A stretch of DNA of 64,000 nt from Hyphomicrobiales bacterium (GCA_900470775.1 UCBZ01000033.1:119409-183408); one strand, 5' to 3'. Counted from the stretch's first letter, positions 44,906 to 54,685 are shown. Notes: generated from the letters alone by a model not told the origin. Program-made: numbers and translations.

Positions 44906-46185
44906 ACCGCCTCCAGCGCCTGCGCCAGATCCGAGATCAGATCCTCGATGTTCTCGATGCCCACCGAGATGCGGATCAGCGCGTCGGTCAGCCCGATCTC
45001 CTCGCGAAGCTCCCTGGCGACACCCGAATGCGTCATCGCGGCAGGATGCGAGACCAGCGTCTCGGTGCCGCCGAGCGAGACCGCGAGCTTCATGATCTGG
45101 AGGTTGTCGAGGAGGGCGAAGGCCTCCTTCTCGCCACCGACGACGTCGAAGGCGAAGGTCGAGCCGGCTGCCGTGCATTGCCGGTCGAACACGGCCTTGC
45201 GCGGGTCGCCGTCGCTGAGATCGCCGAGATAATGCACCTTCGCCACCTTGGGATGGCTCGACAGGTATTCGGCGACGAGCTTGGCGTTCTCATTGGCGCG
45301 GCTCATGCGGATGTCGAGGGTTTCGAGCGAGCGCATCAGCATCCAGCACGAATTCGGATCGAGCTGCGTCCCCAGCGAACCGCGCCAGCTCTTGACCTGC
45401 TTGACCAGTTCGTTCGAGCCGCTGATTGAGCCGCCGACGAGATCGGAATGGCCACCGACATATTTCGTCAGCGAGAGCAGCGAGAGGTCGGCGCCCTGCT
45501 TCAGCGGCTTCTGGTATTTCGGCCCGAGCATGGTGTTGTCGACCACGACCGGCGGGCGATGGCCCTGCGATTTTTCCAGTTCGTCGGCGATCAGGGCGCA
45601 GGCGGCGAGGTCGACCAGCCCGTTGGTCGGGTTCGCCGGCGTCTCGACCAGGATCATGCCGACGCGGCCCTTGGCGGCAGCCGCCTTCGCGGTCTCGCGC
45701 ATCTGGGCGATGTCGAGACCGTCGGTGAAGCCGAAGGGCGTGACTCCGAAGGCGCCCATCTGGTTCTTCAGCAGGGTTTCGGTGCCGCCATAGAGCGGGC
45801 GCGAATGGATGATGGTGTCGCCCGGCCGCAGGAAGGCGAAGCAGGTCGTGGCGATCGCCGCCATGCCGCTGGCGAAGACGGCGCATTTTTCCGCCTCATC
45901 CCAGATCGCGAGCCGATCCTCGAGGATCTCCATATTGGGGTGGTTGAAGCGCGAATAGACAAGCCCGGGCTTCTCGCCCGGCTTGGGCTGGCGACGGCCG
46001 GAGGTGAAGTCGAAGAAGTCCTTGCCCTGCTGGGCATTCGCGAAAACGAAGGTCGAGGTCAGGAAGATCGGCGGCTTGAGCGAGCCCTCGGACATCGCCG
46101 GCGAATAGCCGAAGCCCATCATCAGGGTCTCGGGATGGAGCTTGCGGTTGGCGATCCGGTCCTTGTGATAGTTGTCGTCGCTCAT
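44902..46185 (-). CDS. Cystathionine gamma-synthase-family PLP enzyme
   Basis: 427 residues from the ATG at 46185, preceded by GAGGAG. The PLP lysine is Lys241 in LSLTKYVGGHSD; SGMAAIATT, RPLYGGTETLL and VVDNTMLGPKYQKP follow the Cys/Met metabolism family. This subgroup is annotated as cystathionine gamma-synthase family; gamma-lyase or methionine gamma-lyase activity cannot be excluded. An Lrp-type regulator is divergent 162 bp away and probably controls it. Confidence 0.88.
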   Translation of the reverse strand: MSDDNYHKDRIANRKLHPETLMMGFGYSPAMSEGSLKPPIFLTSTFVFANAQQGKDFFDFTSGRRQPKPGEKPGLVYSRFNHPNMEILEDRLAIWDEAEKCAVFASGMAAIATTCFAFLRPGDTIIHSRPLYGGTETLLKNQMGAFGVTPFGFTDGLDIAQMRETAKAAAAKGRVGMILVETPANPTNGLVDLAACALIADELEKSQGHRPPVVVDNTMLGPKYQKPLKQGADLSLLSLTKYVGGHSDLVGGSISGSNELVKQVKSWRGSLGTQLDPNSCWMLMRSLETLDIRMSRANENAKLVAEYLSSHPKVAKVHYLGDLSDGDPRKAVFDRQCTAAGSTFAFDVVGGEKEAFALLDNLQIMKLAVSLGGTETLVSHPAAMTHSGVARELREEIGLTDALIRISVGIENIEDLISDLAQALEAV

Positions 46186-46347
46186 GGCTGTCTCCTCGGT
46201 TTCCGCTCGCAGCGCAGGTCCAAAGGGCCTGCCGCCGCGTTGCACCAAGGATAATCCGATCGGACTGGCATTGCTTGACCGATCATCGATGCAGTGACAG
46301 TCTCATCCGCATCTTCCTGCCACCAACCCCTCCTGATGGAGCATTTC
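46186..46347. promoter_or_regulatory. Divergent promoter region of the PLP enzyme and Lrp regulator genes
   Basis: 162 bp containing the perfect palindrome TCCGATCGGA (46255-46264) in a locally AT-richer patch (AAGGATAATCC just before it), and TTGACC at 46275-46280 as a weak -35 for the regulator. A palindrome midway between divergent genes is a good candidate Lrp-type site. Confidence 0.4.
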
Positions 46348-46806
46348 ATGCTCGACGCGACCGATCGCCGAATGCTCTCGCTGCTGCAGGAGGATGGTCG
46401 TATCACCAACCAGGACCTGTCGCAGCGGGTTGGCCTGTCGCCGACGCCCTGTCTGCGCCGGCTGAAGCGCCTGGAGGACACCGGCGTCATCCAGGGCTAT
46501 TCGGCGATCGTCGATCCCAAGGCCTATGGCCTGCCCTTCAGCGTTTTCGTCTCGGTGCGGCTGTCGCAGCAGACGCAGGAGCACATCTCCGAATTCGAGA
46601 AGGCCGTCGAGGGCTGGAGCGAAGTCACCGAATGCTACCTGATGACCGGCTCGCAGGACTACCTGCTGCGCGTGCTGACCGATGGCATCGAGGGCTATGA
46701 GCGCTTCCTGAAGCAGAAGATGACGCGGCTGAAATGCATCCAGTCGGTCGAATCCAACTTTGCCCTGGCCACCGTCAAGAGGCGCATTGGCCTGCCGCCG
46801 ATCTGA
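46348..46806 (+). CDS. Lrp/AsnC-family transcriptional regulator
   Basis: 152 residues from the ATG at 46348, with GGAG 6 bp upstream; an in-frame ATG at 46336 is possible. Helix-turn-helix domain (about 1-60: LDATDRRMLSLLQEDGRITN, LSPTPCLRRLKRLEDTGVI) and RAM effector domain (about 65-145, with ECYLMTGSQDYLLRVLTDG). Likely regulates the divergent PLP enzyme gene in response to an amino acid. Confidence 0.93.
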   Translation: MLDATDRRMLSLLQEDGRITNQDLSQRVGLSPTPCLRRLKRLEDTGVIQGYSAIVDPKAYGLPFSVFVSVRLSQQTQEHISEFEKAVEGWSEVTECYLMTGSQDYLLRVLTDGIEGYERFLKQKMTRLKCIQSVESNFALATVKRRIGLPPI

Positions 46807-46857
46807 GGGTTGTGAGCAACACCGACCAGCCCCCAAACCCGCTCGACGACGTGAGGT

Positions 46858-47088
46858 TCAGCCGTTTCCAGAGGGGCGACGCATCTTCCAGAAGCCGATC
46901 GCCATCAAGGCAACGCTGAGCGCGATAGGCGGCAGAAATATCCGAAGCGCATCTCGCCCCAGGTCGAGCCTGACGGTGCGGCACCCGCTGGTGTTCATCT
47001 CACACCCGAAGCCGCTCAGGAGGTACCAGGCCGCGAAGGTGAGGACGATGACGAGAACGCCAAGCGCGAGGATAATGCGGGGCCACAT
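46858..47088 (-). CDS. Small two-helix membrane protein, unknown
   Basis: 76 residues: a hydrophobic helix at about 4-26, a short loop with two cysteines (GCEMNTSGCR) and a second helix at about 48-67, ending in a positively charged tail. The membrane pattern is good evidence for coding; the family is not recognised. Convergent with the Lrp gene. Confidence 0.6.
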   Translation of the reverse strand: MWPRIILALGVLVIVLTFAAWYLLSGFGCEMNTSGCRTVRLDLGRDALRIFLPPIALSVALMAIGFWKMRRPSGNG

Positions 47089-47175
47089 CCAGCGACACTA
47101 CGAATGACGCAGGGGCACCGCAAGCCGTCCGGATCGAGCAGCCACCCTCGTCCGCTTCAATCCGAGCCGAAGGGG

Positions 47176-48195
47176 TCAGGCGCCGGCGCGATCCATCGCC
47201 CGGCGCACCACCTGCGTGACCTCGCTGTCGGAGAGGAAGAGGTCGTGGCGCAGCATGCTCCAGCCCCGCCCTTGCGTGTCGGCGACTCGAACGCCCAGCG
47301 CCTCCAGGCGAGAACGATCCGCCGTACCGGCGCGGGCGACGCCACCGGCCAGCCGAGAGGAGATCGCCAGCGCCCGGTCGCCGGGATCGATGATCAGCGT
47401 CATGCGGCGGGCCAGCGGACCGAGCTTGCCGACGGTCTGCTCGAAAGCGTCGATGTCGACATCGGGCGAGGCCAGCACGACCGAGCCGATGCGGGCATAG
47501 ACATCGGCCGATTCGCGCAGCTCGCGCAGGCCTTCCAGCGTCAGGAAGGTGCCCATCGAATGCGCGACGATATGGATGCGGCCGACGGTGGGGTTGGCGA
47601 CCAGCGCCTGCAGCGCCTTGACGAAGCCGTCGCGCGACCAGAGCGCGCTCTCGCGGTCATAGGCATAGTCGAAGAGCTTGCCACCCGAGGGCCAGGAGAA
47701 GATCGCCGTGCGGCCCTGGAATTCGAGCGAATGCGAAAGCTGGCCTGCGCTGCGCGCCGCCGATTCGAAGGTCTCGTTATAGCCGTGCACATAGAGCAGC
47801 ACGTCGCGCCCGGTCGCCGCCTGTGCGAAGGCACGGCCTGCGTCGCCGGAGGTCTGGCTATCGATGCCGAGCACCGCCCAATCGCCGCTCACGGCAGATG
47901 AGACGCGGCCGGAGATGCCGGCACCGGGCGGCGCGAGTCGCGCCTCCGCGAAGGTCAAGGCGCCACGATCCGAACCGAAGAAGGGCTGGCGCGGGCCGAT
48001 CGCCTTGCGCGTCGTGACGACAAGCAGTTCCGGCTCCTTGCCGAGCGCCGAGGCGTCGGCGCGCGTCGGCTCCGAGAACGGTGAGACGACGGTCTCGGTC
48101 TGGGCGCAGGCCGAGAGCGCAAGCGACAGCAGCGCGGCGAGCGCCGCCATACGGCAGGAAGGGGCGTGCCGCAAAAGGGGCATCGTGTCGGTCAT
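47176..48195 (-). CDS. DUF900 alpha/beta hydrolase lipoprotein, copy 1
   Basis: 339 residues. Lipobox LSAC near residue 30 suggests an anchored lipoprotein; Met16 is an alternative start. The alpha/beta hydrolase core has LLYVHGYNETFESAARSAGQ, FSWPSGG and the nucleophile elbow AHSMGT, with ASPDVDIDAF carrying the acid. DUF900 members are esterase-like with unknown substrates. A paralog lies 98 bp upstream, same strand. Confidence 0.85.
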   Translation of the reverse strand: MTDTMPLLRHAPSCRMAALAALLSLALSACAQTETVVSPFSEPTRADASALGKEPELLVVTTRKAIGPRQPFFGSDRGALTFAEARLAPPGAGISGRVSSAVSGDWAVLGIDSQTSGDAGRAFAQAATGRDVLLYVHGYNETFESAARSAGQLSHSLEFQGRTAIFSWPSGGKLFDYAYDRESALWSRDGFVKALQALVANPTVGRIHIVAHSMGTFLTLEGLRELRESADVYARIGSVVLASPDVDIDAFEQTVGKLGPLARRMTLIIDPGDRALAISSRLAGGVARAGTADRSRLEALGVRVADTQGRGWSMLRHDLFLSDSEVTQVVRRAMDRAGA

Positions 48196-48293
48196 CCAGC
48201 GTTTGTGAGGGGCCGAGTTGGCCAGCGTCGTCTTAACGACAGGCTAACGCGGCCAGAATGCGGCGAGACGACAGATCGCGCGAAGATCGCGGA

Positions 48294-49457
48294 TCAGCGG
48301 GCGCCGGAGATGATCGTGATCGGTGACGTCACGAGCCCCACGGTCGAGCCTACGGTGCCGACCACGCCGCCCGCGATGTCGCCGAGCCTGTCGCCGAACT
48401 GGGGTCCGGCTGTGGCGATGCCCCTGTCGGCCTGGAGGCGCTGGCCGATCATCTGCACGACCTTCGGCGAGGAGGCGAACTTGCTGTGGTTCAAATTGTC
48501 CCCGGATGCCACTTCCGACAGATCGATGATCCGCGCGCCGAGCTTTTCGAGTTCGGCGATGATCTCGGTGTCCTTTGCGGAGACGGCCCCGAGACGCGTT
48601 TTGTCGCCGGCAAAACGCCGCGAAAAGTCCAAAGCGCGGTCGTCTGCCGAGACGAAGACGGTCACCGGGCGCCTGATTTCGCGCATCTGCGTCTTGAACA
48701 CGTCGAGATCGACATCGGGTGCGGCCAGGATGATGTCGCGCAGCTTGCCGCCGAAGGTGCCATCGCCGCGGATCGCGGCCTGGCGCACGGCCTCCAGCGT
48801 CAGCAATGTGCCCATCGAATGCGCCAGGATATCCATGCGCGTGGTGCCGAGATCGCGCGCGATCGCCCGCAGATTGGCCTCGAGGAAATCGCGCGAATAG
48901 AACGCGCTCTCGCGGTCATAGGGGTAGGCGAGCAACTGCCCGCGCGACGGCCAGGTGAAGAGCACCGGCACGCCCTTGAAGCCCGCATCATGGACGATCT
49001 GGGCGAAGCGGAAGGCGGCATCGGCGAAGTTGGTGTTGAAGCCGTGCACGAAGACCAGCACGTCGCGCTGCGAAGCCGGCCGGCGCATGATCTCGCGGCG
49101 GACATCGGCGACGATCGGCGCAAGGTCAAGCCGCTGCACGCCCGTAACGGTGAAGTGCCTGGCCGGATCGCTCGGGCCGGAATCCGGCAGTTCAAGTTCG
49201 CCCGGCTTGTGGCTGCGCGGCACCGTGAAATCGAGACGGGCGAAGGAGAGCTTGGGGCCGCGCTCGCCGCTGAAATAGACCGGCTCGGCAGACGCCTCGC
49301 GCGTGGTTGCAACGAAAATCTCGACCTTGCCGGCAATATCGGTCGAGAGGGTCTTGTTCAGTTCCAGCACGCGCGGCGTACCGCAGGCGGCGAGCGCCAG
49401 CGGCACGAGCAACGCCACCGCCAGAACCCGAAGCCGCAAAACCCTACGCATCATCAT
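48294..49457 (-). CDS. DUF900 alpha/beta hydrolase lipoprotein, copy 2
   Basis: 387 residues from the first of three Met codons at 49457; a longer form starts at 49493. Lipobox LAAC after a hydrophobic stretch. VLVFVHGFNTNFADAAFRFA, FTWPSRG, AHSMGTLLTLEAVR and APDVDLDVF match copy 1 block by block. The C-terminus adds about 50 glycine-rich residues absent from copy 1. Confidence 0.85.
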   Translation of the reverse strand: MMMRRVLRLRVLAVALLVPLALAACGTPRVLELNKTLSTDIAGKVEIFVATTREASAEPVYFSGERGPKLSFARLDFTVPRSHKPGELELPDSGPSDPARHFTVTGVQRLDLAPIVADVRREIMRRPASQRDVLVFVHGFNTNFADAAFRFAQIVHDAGFKGVPVLFTWPSRGQLLAYPYDRESAFYSRDFLEANLRAIARDLGTTRMDILAHSMGTLLTLEAVRQAAIRGDGTFGGKLRDIILAAPDVDLDVFKTQMREIRRPVTVFVSADDRALDFSRRFAGDKTRLGAVSAKDTEIIAELEKLGARIIDLSEVASGDNLNHSKFASSPKVVQMIGQRLQADRGIATAGPQFGDRLGDIAGGVVGTVGSTVGLVTSPITIISGAR

Positions 49458-49576
49458 CGTGGAACTGGTCTCACCGAACCCGCGCATGATCAAGATGCCT
49501 GCATGACACAGGCACGAAGCAATCGACCGCAGGGCCGAACCTTGTCGCGCGCCGCCCGGTCTTGCTAGGTGAGATC

Positions 49577-50563
49577 ATGGCCGATCTGCCCTCCCCCGTC
49601 GCTGCGCTTGCCCAAGCCCTTCTCGCCGGCGAGCGGGCCGCGCTGGCGCGTGCGATCACGTTGGCGGAATCGCGCCGGGCCGACCATCGCGAGCAGGCGC
49701 GGGCCCTGATCCAGCATCTGCTGCCGAAGACAGGAGGCGCGATCCGCGTCGGCATCACCGGCGTTCCCGGCGTCGGCAAATCGACGACGATCGACGCGCT
49801 CGGCAGCTACCTGACGGGCAAAGGTCACAAGGTCGCGGTGCTCGCCGTCGATCCATCGTCGACCCGAACCGGCGGCTCGATCCTGGGCGACAAGACCCGG
49901 ATGGCGCGCCTCGCCATCGATCCCAATGCCTATATCCGGCCCTCGCCCTCGTCGGGAACGCTCGGCGGCGTCGCGGCGCGGACGCGCGAGACCATGCTGC
50001 TCTGCGAGGCGGCGGGTTTCGACGTCATCCTGGTCGAGACGGTCGGCGTCGGCCAGTCTGAAACGGCGGTCGCCGACCTGACCGATTTCTTCCTGGTGCT
50101 AATGCTGCCCAATGCCGGCGATGAGCTGCAGGGCATCAAGAAGGGCATCATCGAGCTCGCCGACATGATCGCCGTCAACAAGGCGGATGGCGCTGGAGCG
50201 ACCACTGCACGCGCCGCTGCTGCGCAATATCAGGCCGCGCTGCACATCCTCGCGCCGTCCTCGGCGCTATGGTCGCCTCCCGTCGTGACGATCTCCGGCC
50301 TGACCGGCGAAGGCCTCGATGCGCTCTGGCGCAAGATCGAGGATCACCGGGCTCGCCACGAGGCCAAGGGGTTGATCACGGAGCGGCGCCACCGGCAGGA
50401 CGTCAAATGGATGTGGGCAATGGTCGAGGACCGGCTCCAGGCGAAGCTGCGCCACGACCCGGCGCTCAAGGTGCGGACACCGGCGTTGGAGGCGGCCGTG
50501 GCGGCCGGTACGCTCGCGCCGACGCTGGCGGCCGAGGAAATCGCCAGGGCGCTGGGGCTTTGA
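49577..50563 (+). CDS. meaB: MeaB/ArgK GTPase, methylmalonyl-CoA mutase chaperone
   Basis: 328 residues from the ATG at 49577, with AGGTGAG just upstream; a TTG at 49562 is less likely. G-protein motifs: Walker [10 protein letters not shown] (62-70), [28 protein letters not shown] and the NKAD base-recognition motif. It gates adenosylcobalamin loading and protects the mutase encoded at 32801-38214. It lies 11 kb from mutB, not in the same operon. Confidence 0.95.
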   Translation: MADLPSPVAALAQALLAGERAALARAITLAESRRADHREQARALIQHLLPKTGGAIRVGITGVPGVGKSTTIDALGSYLTGKGHKVAVLAVDPSSTRTGGSILGDKTRMARLAIDPNAYIRPSPSSGTLGGVAARTRETMLLCEAAGFDVILVETVGVGQSETAVADLTDFFLVLMLPNAGDELQGIKKGIIELADMIAVNKADGAGATTARAAAAQYQAALHILAPSSALWSPPVVTISGLTGEGLDALWRKIEDHRARHEAKGLITERRHRQDVKWMWAMVEDRLQAKLRHDPALKVRTPALEAAVAAGTLAPTLAAEEIARALGL

Positions 50564-50582
50564 TGTGAAGGACGTGCGGCCC

Positions 50583-51203
50583 ATGGATATTCTGGTCACG
50601 GGCTTCGGCCCCTTTCCGCGCGTCCGCGTCAATCCGACCGCCACGCTGGCGCGGGCCGTCGCGGCACGGCTGAAGCGCTCCGGTCTCGACGCACGGGCGC
50701 TCGTCGTCAAGACGAGCTATGGCGCGGGTCTGCCTGCGCTGCGGGCGCATCTGGCGGCGACGAAGCCCAAGGCGGTGCTGATGCTCGGGCTGGCCGCGCG
50801 CGCCCGCTTCGTACGTGTGGAGTTGTTTGCGCGGGGCCATGCGAGCCCGCTTCATCCCGATGCGACCGGTAGCACGCCGAAAGCTGGCGCGGCCCACTCC
50901 AGGACCCTGCCCGCCCGCACCACGGGCAACGCACAGGGCGCGCTCGCAGTGCTGAGACGCCGCAGCATCCGCAGCCATCTCTCGCCCTCGGCCGGACGCT
51001 ATCTCTGCGACGCCTGCTATGCGGCGGCTCTCGCAGACACGCGCGCGGCGGGAACGCCGGTGCTGTTCGTGCATGTGCCTTGGCTCCGGCCCGAAGCGGG
51101 CCAGCGGCCGGCATCGCGCGTCGCGTCCTTCCGGCCGGGTGCGGCCGCATTGGCCAACAGCCTTGCCGAGATCGGCGCCGCGCTGGCGCGGCGGGGGCGC
51201 TAA
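50583..51203 (+). CDS. Pyroglutamyl-peptidase I family protein (C15)
   Basis: 206 residues from the ATG at 50583, with AAGGA 10 bp upstream. The C15 landmarks are present: VTGFGPFPRVRVNPTATLA, Glu in RVELFARG, the nucleophile Cys in SAGRYLCDACYA and His in VLFVHVPWL. The enzyme removes N-terminal pyroglutamate from peptides. It starts 19 bp after meaB and probably shares its transcript. Confidence 0.85.
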   Translation: MDILVTGFGPFPRVRVNPTATLARAVAARLKRSGLDARALVVKTSYGAGLPALRAHLAATKPKAVLMLGLAARARFVRVELFARGHASPLHPDATGSTPKAGAAHSRTLPARTTGNAQGALAVLRRRSIRSHLSPSAGRYLCDACYAAALADTRAAGTPVLFVHVPWLRPEAGQRPASRVASFRPGAAALANSLAEIGAALARRGR

Positions 51204-51258
51204 AGCCCGTCTCGAAACGGCACGGACGGGCGCGGCACGGAGCTTGAACGTTCCGGCC

Positions 51259-52650
51259 ATGATGACGGATCCGACGGCCCTCTCCCGGCGCGCGCTCATC
51301 GCGACGGCCCTTTTCGGCACAGCCTCGCTCGCGGCCGCACCAGCGTTCGGCCAGACGCCGGCGCGAACAAGCTCCGGCCCGCTTGGCCAGTTCGGGCTCG
51401 ATGCGGCACAGTTCGGCCTGCGGGCCGGCTCTGCCGACGATCAATCGCGGCTGCTCCAGAACGCGCTGATCGAGGCGGCCAAACGCGATGCGCCGCTGGT
51501 CATCGCGCCGGGGCGCTACCGCATCTCGCGCATCGTGCTGCCCGATGGCGCGCGGCTGATCGGCGTGCCCGGCGCGACGCGGCTCGTCGCGGCGCAGACC
51601 GGCCCGCTGCTGCTTGCTCGCGGGCTGGCGCGCGCCGCGCTGTCAGGAATGACGCTGGACGGGCTCGATATCCGCGTCACGGCACGCGAGGGCCTGCTGA
51701 ATGCCGACGACGTCGCCGATCTCGGCATCCGCGACTGCGCCTTCGTCAGCGCGGGCTCGGTCGGCGTCGCGCTCACCCGGACCGGCGGCAGCGTCGAGGC
51801 CAGCCAGTTCCAGACCATGCGTGAGTCGGCCCTGTTCTCGCTGGATTCACGCGGGCTCCAGATCGAGCGCAACCGCGTCGAGGATTGCGGCAACAACGGC
51901 ATCCAGCTCTGGCGCAGCCAGCCGGGCGACGACCGCTCGATCGTCAGGGGCAACCGCCTCGAGCGCATTCGCGCCGATGCCGGCGGCGACGGCCCCAACG
52001 GCAACGGCATCAGCCTCTACAAGGCCGGCGGCGTGATCATCGAGGGCAATTCGCTGCGCGATTGCGCCCTCACCTTCATCCGCAACAATTCCGGCTCGAG
52101 CGTGCAGATCCTCGGCAACCAGGGCAAGCGCTGCGGCGAATGCGGGATCTTCTCCGAATTCGCCTTCGAGGGCGCGATCATCGCCAATAACCTTGTCGAG
52201 GACTGTGCCCTTGGCGCGAGCATGACCAATCTCGACCATGGCGGACGGCTCAGCGTCTTCGCCAACAACATCATCCGCAATGCCCGCAAGGGCCTCTATC
52301 CCGGCGTCAAGGAGCCAATCGGCGGCATGGGCGTCCATGTCGAGGCGGAAGCCGCCGTCACCGGCAACGTCATCGAGGGCGCGAGCGACATCGGCATCTC
52401 GCTGGGCTGGTCCTGGGGCATGCGCAACCTCGTCGCGACCGGCAACATGGTGCGCAGGACCGGCATCGGCATCTCGGTCTCGCTGGTCCCCAAGCAGCGC
52501 AACGCCCTGATCGCCAGCAACGTCATCACTGATGCGACGCGCGGCGCGGTCGTCGGCACGGAATACGGCAAACCCGTGACGGGCGATTTGACGAAGGCCC
52601 CCGACGCACGAGCGGCAGGCGTCAGGGTCGAGAACAACGCGGTCGGTTAA
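51259..52650 (+). CDS. Tat-exported right-handed beta-helix protein (TIGR03808-like)
   Basis: 463 residues. N-terminal twin-arginine signal (SRRALIATALFG; two adjacent Met starts). Then parallel beta-helix repeats rich in N-x-I/V patterns: NRVEDCGNNGIQLW, GNSLRDCALTFIRNNS, NNLVEDCALGASM and NVIEGASDIGISLG. The Tat signal and repeats fit the TIGR03808 family described from Rhizobiales. It may act on or bind polysaccharide; that is inference. Stop codon overlaps that of the convergent asparaginase gene in TTAA. Confidence 0.83.
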   Translation: MMTDPTALSRRALIATALFGTASLAAAPAFGQTPARTSSGPLGQFGLDAAQFGLRAGSADDQSRLLQNALIEAAKRDAPLVIAPGRYRISRIVLPDGARLIGVPGATRLVAAQTGPLLLARGLARAALSGMTLDGLDIRVTAREGLLNADDVADLGIRDCAFVSAGSVGVALTRTGGSVEASQFQTMRESALFSLDSRGLQIERNRVEDCGNNGIQLWRSQPGDDRSIVRGNRLERIRADAGGDGPNGNGISLYKAGGVIIEGNSLRDCALTFIRNNSGSSVQILGNQGKRCGECGIFSEFAFEGAIIANNLVEDCALGASMTNLDHGGRLSVFANNIIRNARKGLYPGVKEPIGGMGVHVEAEAAVTGNVIEGASDIGISLGWSWGMRNLVATGNMVRRTGIGISVSLVPKQRNALIASNVITDATRGAVVGTEYGKPVTGDLTKAPDARAAGVRVENNAVG

Positions 52651-53648
52651 GCCACCCTCGCCGCCCTCACGCGTCCCACTTCGATACCGTTCCAGTTCGT
52701 CATCACGCTCTCGCGCAGGGGCGCGAAGCCCGCCTGCTCCGCCTCACTCATCGGCAGGAAGCGCGCGATCAGATCGGCCATGACGACCTCCGCCGCCCGG
52801 CCGGCGCCGTCGTCGCATTTCAGGGCGATGCCATAGCCCAGTTCCGGCAGCGAGCCGCAATAGACGCCCTCGGCGCCGGTCTTGATGAAGATGCGCTCGC
52901 GCAGCAGCTCCATGGCGCGGGTGTCGAAGCGGCCGGTGCCGGCGACCATGAAGGGATGGGCGGCTGCCGCCTTACGGATGCGGGTGGCCGCCTTTGCTCG
53001 CTGCGGGCCGAAGCCATGGCCGGTACCGAAGCGGGCAAACCCGAGCGCCAGCGCCTTCAGCGGCACGGCATAGGTCGGGATCGAGCAGCCATCCGTGCCC
53101 ATGAGATCGGCCGAGTGCGTGGCGCCGGTCACCTCCTCCAGCGCGCCGCGCACGGCCTGCTGCACGGGATGGCCGGCCTTGACATAACCGGTCGTATCCT
53201 CGTCGAGGCCACAGGCGAGGCAGATGAAGCCGGCATGTTTGCCAGAGCAGTTGTTGTTGAGCGCGCTCGGCTCGCCGCCGGCCCTGGCGATGGCGCGGGC
53301 CGCGGCCTCGTTCATCGGCCAATGCGCGCCGCATTCCAGGCAACCGGCATCGCGCCCGGCCTTGGCCAGCATGGCGAGAGAGGTCTGCGCATGGAGCGGC
53401 TCGCCGGAATGCGAGGACACGGCGAGCGCGATCTCCAGTTCGGTCAGTCCGTAGCGGTCAGCGGCACCGCTCTCGAACAGCGGCAGCGCCTGGAGCGCCT
53501 TCACCGCCGAGCGCGGAAACACCGGCCGCTCGACGTCGCCGGCCGAGAACACCACGGCGCCGTCGGCGTCGATCACCAGCGCTGAGCCGCGATGGCGCGA
53601 TTCGACGGCGTTTCCGCGCGTCACCTCGGCAAGGATCGGGTTGTCCAT
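52647..53648 (-). CDS. ansA: Rhizobium etli-type L-asparaginase (AnsA, class 3)
   Basis: 333 residues from the ATG at 53648. The catalytic and zinc residues described for the R. etli enzyme are in register, each one position earlier: Ser47 and Lys50 (RSAVKALQ), Ser79 (SSHSGE), Cys134 and Lys137 (NCSGKHAG), Cys188 (DGCSIPTYA). The family is unrelated to E. coli-type asparaginases. Hydrolyses asparagine to aspartate and ammonia. Confidence 0.93.
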   Translation of the reverse strand: MDNPILAEVTRGNAVESRHRGSALVIDADGAVVFSAGDVERPVFPRSAVKALQALPLFESGAADRYGLTELEIALAVSSHSGEPLHAQTSLAMLAKAGRDAGCLECGAHWPMNEAAARAIARAGGEPSALNNNCSGKHAGFICLACGLDEDTTGYVKAGHPVQQAVRGALEEVTGATHSADLMGTDGCSIPTYAVPLKALALGFARFGTGHGFGPQRAKAATRIRKAAAAHPFMVAGTGRFDTRAMELLRERIFIKTGAEGVYCGSLPELGYGIALKCDDGAGRAAEVVMADLIARFLPMSEAEQAGFAPLRESVMTNWNGIEVGRVRAARVA

Positions 53649-53810
53649 CGTCGTCTCCGGGTCAGATGTGTCATGCGCGGAACGCGGAGCCTTGTGCCGC
53701 CCGGTGCTCGACCTGTCAAAAGCCATGGCGCAGACTGTACGCAACTGCCATTCAACGAGTGCCCGCCCGCAACCGCCTGCGTCGGCGCGCGAGGCCAGCC
53801 GGAGCCAGGA

Positions 53811-54635
53811 ATGTCGCCCGACTACGAAACGCAATACAACAACCGCGCTCGCGTGCCCGAGCATCCCGGCATCATCGCCGGCTGGGCCAGCGATGCGGCG
53901 GCCTACCGGACTGAATCCGTCTGCGAACTCGGCATCGCCTATGGCGAGGGCGAACGCCAGCGCTACGACCTGTTCAAGCCGGAGACGATCCGCAGCCAGT
54001 CCATCGTGATGTTCATCCATGGCGGCTATTGGCAGGCGCTCGATCGCAGCTTCTTCTCGCATATGGCGCGGGGGCTGAACCGGCTTGGCGTGCCGGTCGC
54101 GGTGGTGGGCTATGATCTCTGCCCGCAGGTCGAGCTTGGCCACATCGTCTGGGAACTGCAGCAGGCGGCAGCCGCGCTGTGGCGACGCTTCTCGTTGCCG
54201 GTGGTGGCGACGGGGCACTCGGCCGGCGGCCATCTCGCGGCCTGCCTGCTCGCGACGAACTGGGCCAATGTCGATCCCGATCTGCCGGAACAGCTCGTGC
54301 CGGCGGCCTATGGCATTTCCGGCCTCTACAACCTGAAGCCTCTGACCGAGACCAGCATCAACACGGCGCTGGGCCTGAGCTTCGAGGCGGCCGAACGGGA
54401 GAGCCCGCTGTTCTGGCCTGCCCCCTCCGGGCTCGTCATGGACGCCGTGGTCGGCGGCGCGGAGAGCGAAGAGTATTTCAAGCAGAGCCGGCGCATCGTC
54501 GATGTCTGGGGCCTGTCGGGCGTGCGGACGCGCTATGAGGAGATTGCGGACGCGAACCATTTCACGGTGATCGCCGGCCTCGCCGACCCCGACAACGGCA
54601 TGACCCGCCGGATCGCCGAACTCGCAGGCGTCTGA
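53811..54635 (+). CDS. Alpha/beta hydrolase, kynurenine formamidase-like
   Basis: 274 residues from the ATG at 53811. HGGYW (70-74) oxyanion motif and GHSAGGH (135-141, Ser137) nucleophile elbow as in arylformamidase/carboxylesterase relatives; His in DANHFTVI and Asp upstream complete the triad. N-terminus SPDYETQYNNRARVPEHPGI is typical of this group. No kynureninase nearby, so substrate is uncertain. Confidence 0.85.
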   Translation: MSPDYETQYNNRARVPEHPGIIAGWASDAAAYRTESVCELGIAYGEGERQRYDLFKPETIRSQSIVMFIHGGYWQALDRSFFSHMARGLNRLGVPVAVVGYDLCPQVELGHIVWELQQAAAALWRRFSLPVVATGHSAGGHLAACLLATNWANVDPDLPEQLVPAAYGISGLYNLKPLTETSINTALGLSFEAAERESPLFWPAPSGLVMDAVVGGAESEEYFKQSRRIVDVWGLSGVRTRYEEIADANHFTVIAGLADPDNGMTRRIAELAGV

Positions 54636-54685
54636 TTTGACTGCGCTTGATCTGACCATGCCGGAGGCTCTATCCAGAGCCGACA

